Positions 6,116 to 8,166 of a stretch of DNA of 8,166 bases are shown piece by piece. Origin of the DNA: an uncultured Methanobrevibacter sp. (GTDB taxonomy: Archaea > Methanobacteriota > Methanobacteria > Methanobacteriales > Methanobacteriaceae). The DNA lies in contig CAMODR010000042.1 in NCBI GenBank assembly GCA_946611495.1, positions 1 to 8,166 of the forward strand, in the 5' to 3' direction. The notes under the pieces were generated by a model, which was not told the origin of the DNA, made no database searches, and saw only the letters and a list, made by a program, of their open reading frames with translations. Positions within the stretch are counted from its first letter, which is position 1; each line of letters starts with the position of its first letter. Made by a program: the position numbers and the translations under genes.

Positions 6116-6721
6116 TTAAACTAATCTTGTTTGGCTATTTTTATCTAATGTAATAATTGGACTGTCTCCAATTATCTTTTTGTCTTGAATCATCAATCCA
6201 TCTAATTCTAGAAGTATTTTTTTAGATTCTAATCCTCCAGCAAATCCGCTGAATCCTCCGATTGTTCTATCTGCCTTTACAGTTCTATGGCATGGAATGA
6301 TAATTGGAAATGGGTTTTTTGCAAGTGCTGTACCTACTGCCCGATATGCTCTAGGACTTCCCACTTCTATTGCAATATCCTTATAAGTATTTACAGTTCC
6401 TTTTTCTGTTTTAAATTCTGCCTCTAAAACTTTTCTTTGAAATGGCTTTAGTTTATCCATATTCAAGTAACTGAGGGAAAATTTATAGTCTTTCTCTTGG
6501 AAATACTTGTTTATTTCATTTAAAACTTGATTTAATTGTTTAGACTTTTTGTTTAAATGCAGTTCCTCTTCACTTTCATATTTCTCTTTGACGATTTCAG
6601 ATGCAGTTTGATTTGGATTGGATATTATTATCTCTTCAATTTGGAATTTTGGTTTTTTTCTCCAGATTATTGCTATTTCTCCAATAGGGCTAGAACTAAT
6701 TATATGTTTAAATAAAGTCAT
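6116..6721 (-). CDS. ogt: Methylated-DNA--protein-cysteine methyltransferase (O6-alkylguanine-DNA alkyltransferase)
   Basis: This suicide repair protein moves an alkyl group from O6-alkylguanine in DNA to its own cysteine. The product has 201 aa. The N-terminal half (1-90) is poorly conserved and lysine-rich. The C-terminal domain holds FQRKVLEA (94-101), TVNTYKDIA (109-117), SPRAYRAVGTALAKNP (122-137) with the likely arginine finger Arg127 in the recognition helix, and the active site IIPCHRTV (141-148) with Cys144. GGFSGFAGGL (155-164) matches the usual GGYSGGL loop with what looks like a small insertion. About 26 residues extend past the conserved ELDG (172-175). The start ATG is supported by GATGAT, 3 nt upstream on the minus strand. 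It is convergent with nth and divergent from cysK. No T-rich terminator for this strand is visible between it and nth. The name ogt is used in the family sense. Confidence 0.94.
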   Translation of the reverse strand: MTLFKHIISSSPIGEIAIIWRKKPKFQIEEIIISNPNQTASEIVKEKYESEEELHLNKKSKQLNQVLNEINKYFQEKDYKFSLSYLNMDKLKPFQRKVLEAEFKTEKGTVNTYKDIAIEVGSPRAYRAVGTALAKNPFPIIIPCHRTVKADRTIGGFSGFAGGLESKKILLELDGLMIQDKKIIGDSPIITLDKNSQTRLV

Positions 6722-6724
6722 TTT

Positions 6725-6814
6725 ATCATCGTAATTTTTTATTTTTTTTTAAAATTTAAAAAATTCAGTTTTAAATATTTTATTTTTAATTCTCTAATAG
6801 AAATATTTATATAT
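6725..6814 (-). promoter_or_regulatory. Putative promoter and RBS of ogt
   Basis: On the minus strand, GATGAT (complement of 6725-6730) sits 3 nt before the ATG as a near-consensus GGTGAT. A TATA-like ATATATAAA (complement of 6806-6814) could start RNA near 6780, giving a leader of about 60 nt. A second AT-rich candidate lies around 6770-6780. The choice between them is uncertain. Confidence 0.4.
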
Positions 6815-6833
6815 CATCACTTATTAATTATTA

Positions 6834-6865
6834 TATAACAATTGTTATAAAATGTCAATTGTTAT
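6834..6865. promoter_or_regulatory. Operator-like 16-bp perfect palindrome plus a repeated half
   Basis: TATAACAATTGTTATA at 6834-6849 is a perfect palindrome. Its CAATTGTTAT portion (6839-6848) recurs at 6856-6865, one base short of 18 nt on (offset 17). It lies 113 nt upstream of ogt and about 330 nt upstream of cysK, next to TATA-like sequence at 6806-6814. The form suits a dimeric winged-helix repressor, but the regulator is unknown. Confidence 0.5.
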
Positions 6866-6993
6866 TTTTTGCTTAATTTAATAAGAGAAAAAAGAATTAT
6901 ATTTTGAGTAAAATTATCTCATGTTTATTTTTTCACTTATTTTAAGTAAAAATTATTTAATTTTATCTTTTTTATGGATAAAATTCTAAAATA
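6866..6993. other. Gene-free AT-rich middle of the ogt-cysK spacer
   Basis: I see no ORF of credible length and no RNA gene here. The longest start-to-stop reading near it (ATG at 6852) gives only nine residues. The stretch separates the palindrome near ogt from the cysK promoter. Confidence 0.4.
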
Positions 6994-7018
6994 TTTGCAT
7001 ATGCGAAATTTTGCATAT
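6994..7018 (+). promoter_or_regulatory. Tandem TTTGCATAT repeats upstream of the cysK promoter
   Basis: TTTGCATAT occurs at 6994-7002 and 7010-7018, with a 16-nt period. The first copy is part of a near-palindrome, TTTGCATATGCGAAA (6994-7008). The pair ends 17 nt before the A-rich BRE of the cysK promoter, the usual place for an archaeal activator or a repressor that blocks TFB/TBP. Confidence 0.5.
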
Positions 7019-7035
7019 TAACGAATATTTTTTTT

Positions 7036-7049
7036 AAAAAGTTTAAATA
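7036..7049 (+). promoter_or_regulatory. BRE/TATA promoter of cysK
   Basis: AAAAAG (7036-7041) followed by TTTAAATA (7042-7049) is a textbook archaeal BRE plus TATA box. RNA should start near 7068-7075, giving a leader of about 100 nt, much longer than that of the other genes here. A later AT-rich run (AAAATATATGAA, 7065-7076) is a weaker alternative. Confidence 0.6.
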
Positions 7050-7080
7050 AAAAAACTATTAAATAAAATATATGAATATT

Positions 7081-7127
7081 AAAAAATTAGCTATTTGAAG
7101 GGATTTAAGCAATAGTTTTAATTTTTT
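7081..7127 (+). promoter_or_regulatory. Long hairpin in the cysK leader
   Basis: AAAAAATTA (7081-7089) pairs with TAATTTTTT (7119-7127). After a G-U pair and a two-base bulge, CTATT (7091-7095) pairs with AATAG (7111-7115). The 15-nt loop contains GAAGGGATTTAAGC. The stem totals about 15 pairs, mostly A-U. It lies between the inferred RNA start and the ATG, so it may control translation or early termination. I do not recognise it as a known riboswitch. Confidence 0.45.
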
Positions 7128-7166
7128 TATATTTTAATTTAATTATTATTATAAATTATTATAGAC

Positions 7167-7171
7167 GTGAT
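7167..7171 (+). promoter_or_regulatory. RBS that fixes the cysK start
   Basis: GTGAT, part of the GGTGAT consensus, ends 4 nt before the ATG at 7176. The GTG at 7167 is in frame but is itself the Shine-Dalgarno sequence, so it should not be used as the start. Confidence 0.65.
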
Positions 7172-7175
7172 TATT

Positions 7176-8165
7176 ATGGTAAATATTCCTGAATTAAAAA
7201 GAGGTGTAGCAAACGATATTACAGAAGCAATTGGTAATACTCCTCTTGTAAGATTAAACAAATTAACAGAAGGTTTAGATGCTGAAGTTCTTGTTAAAAT
7301 TGAAGCATTTAATCCGGTAAGCAGTGTAAAAGATCGTGTAGCAGTTTCTTTAATAGAGGCTGCAGAAAGAGATGGGCTTTTAAATGAAGATTCTGTCATT
7401 ATTGAGCCTACAAGTGGTAATACTGGTATTGGACTTTCATTTGTTGCAGCTGCAAAAGGCTACAAATTAATCTTAACCATGCCTGAGACCATGTCCATTG
7501 AAAGGAGAAAATTATTAGCAGTATTCGGTGCGGATATTGTATTGACTCCTGGAAGTGAAGGTATGGGCGGTGCTATTGCAAAAGCAAATGAATTGGCTGA
7601 AAACACTCCAAATTCCTTTATTCCACAACAGTTTGAAAATAAGGCAAATTCTGAAATCCATAGGTTAACTACAGGTCCTGAAATTTATAGGGATACTGAT
7701 GGTGAAGTTGATATTGTGGTATCTGCTGCAGGAACCGGTGGAACAATAACAGGTATAGCCCAATACATTAAAGAGCAAAAAGAAGACTTTAAGGCAGTTG
7801 TTGTTGAGCCTGAAACTTCTCAAACCTTAGGTAAAGGAGTAAAAGGACCTCATAAAATCCAAGGTATTGGTCCAGGTTTTGTTCCAGGAGTACTTGATGA
7901 AGACATAATAGATGAAATCATTCCAGTTAAGGATGAGGATGCAGGATCTACCTTATTAAAATTAGCAAGAGAAGAAGGTATATTCACTGGTATTTCTTCA
8001 GGTGCTGCTACTTTTGCAGGATTAGAACTTGCTAAACGTCCAGAAAACAAAGGCAAAACCATTGTTGTTATTTTACCTGATACTGGAGAAAGATACTTAT
8101 CTACTGAATGGGTATTTCAGGAATTGTATGATGCATACGATGACTCTATTTTCCCATCAAACTAA
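7176..8165 (+). CDS. cysK: Cysteine synthase (O-acetylserine sulfhydrylase), PLP-dependent
   Basis: This cytoplasmic enzyme makes L-cysteine from O-acetylserine and sulfide. The product has 329 aa from ATG 7176. Motifs: IGNTPLVRL (19-27), NPVSSVKDR (46-54) with the PLP-binding Lys52, the substrate loop TSGNTG (79-84), the PLP-phosphate loop GTGGTITG (186-193), [11 protein letters not shown] (227-237), which is characteristic of this enzyme rather than of other fold-type II PLP enzymes, GISSGAA (272-278) with Ser275 expected against the pyridine nitrogen, and [10 protein letters not shown] (301-310). There is no C-terminal CBS domain, so it is not a cystathionine beta-synthase. It is full length, and the stop codon falls one base before the window end. 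A serine acetyltransferase gene could follow but is outside the window. Its promoter has upstream repeats and a structured leader, which suggests regulation, perhaps by sulfur supply (inference). Confidence 0.97.
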   Translation: MVNIPELKRGVANDITEAIGNTPLVRLNKLTEGLDAEVLVKIEAFNPVSSVKDRVAVSLIEAAERDGLLNEDSVIIEPTSGNTGIGLSFVAAAKGYKLILTMPETMSIERRKLLAVFGADIVLTPGSEGMGGAIAKANELAENTPNSFIPQQFENKANSEIHRLTTGPEIYRDTDGEVDIVVSAAGTGGTITGIAQYIKEQKEDFKAVVVEPETSQTLGKGVKGPHKIQGIGPGFVPGVLDEDIIDEIIPVKDEDAGSTLLKLAREEGIFTGISSGAATFAGLELAKRPENKGKTIVVILPDTGERYLSTEWVFQELYDAYDDSIFPSN

Positions 8166-8166
8166 T

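Noticed and set aside
6852..6881. Tiny ORF (ATG at 6852) after the palindrome as a leader peptide
   Set aside because: Nine residues, no Shine-Dalgarno sequence, and it overlaps the repeated operator half. Nothing supports translation.
7081..7127. Known riboswitch or T-box in the cysK leader
   Set aside because: A single AU-rich stem without any conserved core I recognise. It is kept only as an unclassified hairpin.

Overview
The window looks like chromosomal DNA from an archaeon of the order Methanobacteriales, most likely Methanobrevibacter or a close relative. That assignment is an inference, from four things: very AT-rich DNA; archaeal TATA-type boxes (TTTAAATA, TTTATATA) about 25-50 nt ahead of genes; Shine-Dalgarno sequences of the form GGTGAT placed only 3-4 nt before ATG; and T-tract-rich gene ends. 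All seven genes are intact. Six lie on the plus strand and one (ogt) on the minus strand. I see no tRNA, rRNA, insertion sequence, CRISPR array or recognisable defence system.

Left part (1-1994). A secreted or membrane-anchored serine protease-like protein of the S24/S26 (LexA/signal peptidase) fold is followed by a T-rich spacer with repeated terminator-like words and a perfect 14-bp palindrome. Next comes an ADP-ribosylglycohydrolase-family gene. The last 37 nt of that gene are repeated perfectly just beyond its stop codon.

Centre (1995-6115). An ABC1/UbiB/AarF-type atypical kinase with two C-terminal membrane segments ends inside a roughly 38-bp tandem repeat. The first unit of the repeat is coding, the second carries the stop codon, and the last merges into a hairpin plus T-tract terminator. 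Then come aroA (3-phosphoshikimate 1-carboxyvinyltransferase, shikimate pathway) and nth (endonuclease III with a 4Fe-4S cluster). A hairpin terminator follows nth.

Right part (6116-8166). ogt (O6-alkylguanine-DNA alkyltransferase) converges on nth, so two DNA-repair genes face each other. A 454-bp spacer then separates ogt from cysK (O-acetylserine sulfhydrylase). The spacer holds a perfect 16-bp palindrome with an extra repeat of its right half, a pair of TTTGCATAT direct repeats, a clear BRE/TATA promoter for cysK, and a long leader hairpin.

The genes do not form one pathway. They are mostly singly transcribed housekeeping genes: aromatic amino acid synthesis, cysteine synthesis, base-excision repair and direct repair. 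No convincing new multi-gene system is visible. The best leads are the reiterated 3' gene tails after two consecutive genes, the regulatory architecture upstream of cysK, the unusual secreted S24/S26 protein, and a UbiB kinase in a lineage believed to lack ubiquinone. Three genes (ADP-ribosylglycohydrolase, ubiB-like, cysK) have upstream in-frame TTG/GTG codons that should not be taken as starts, because the Shine-Dalgarno sequence overlaps or follows them.
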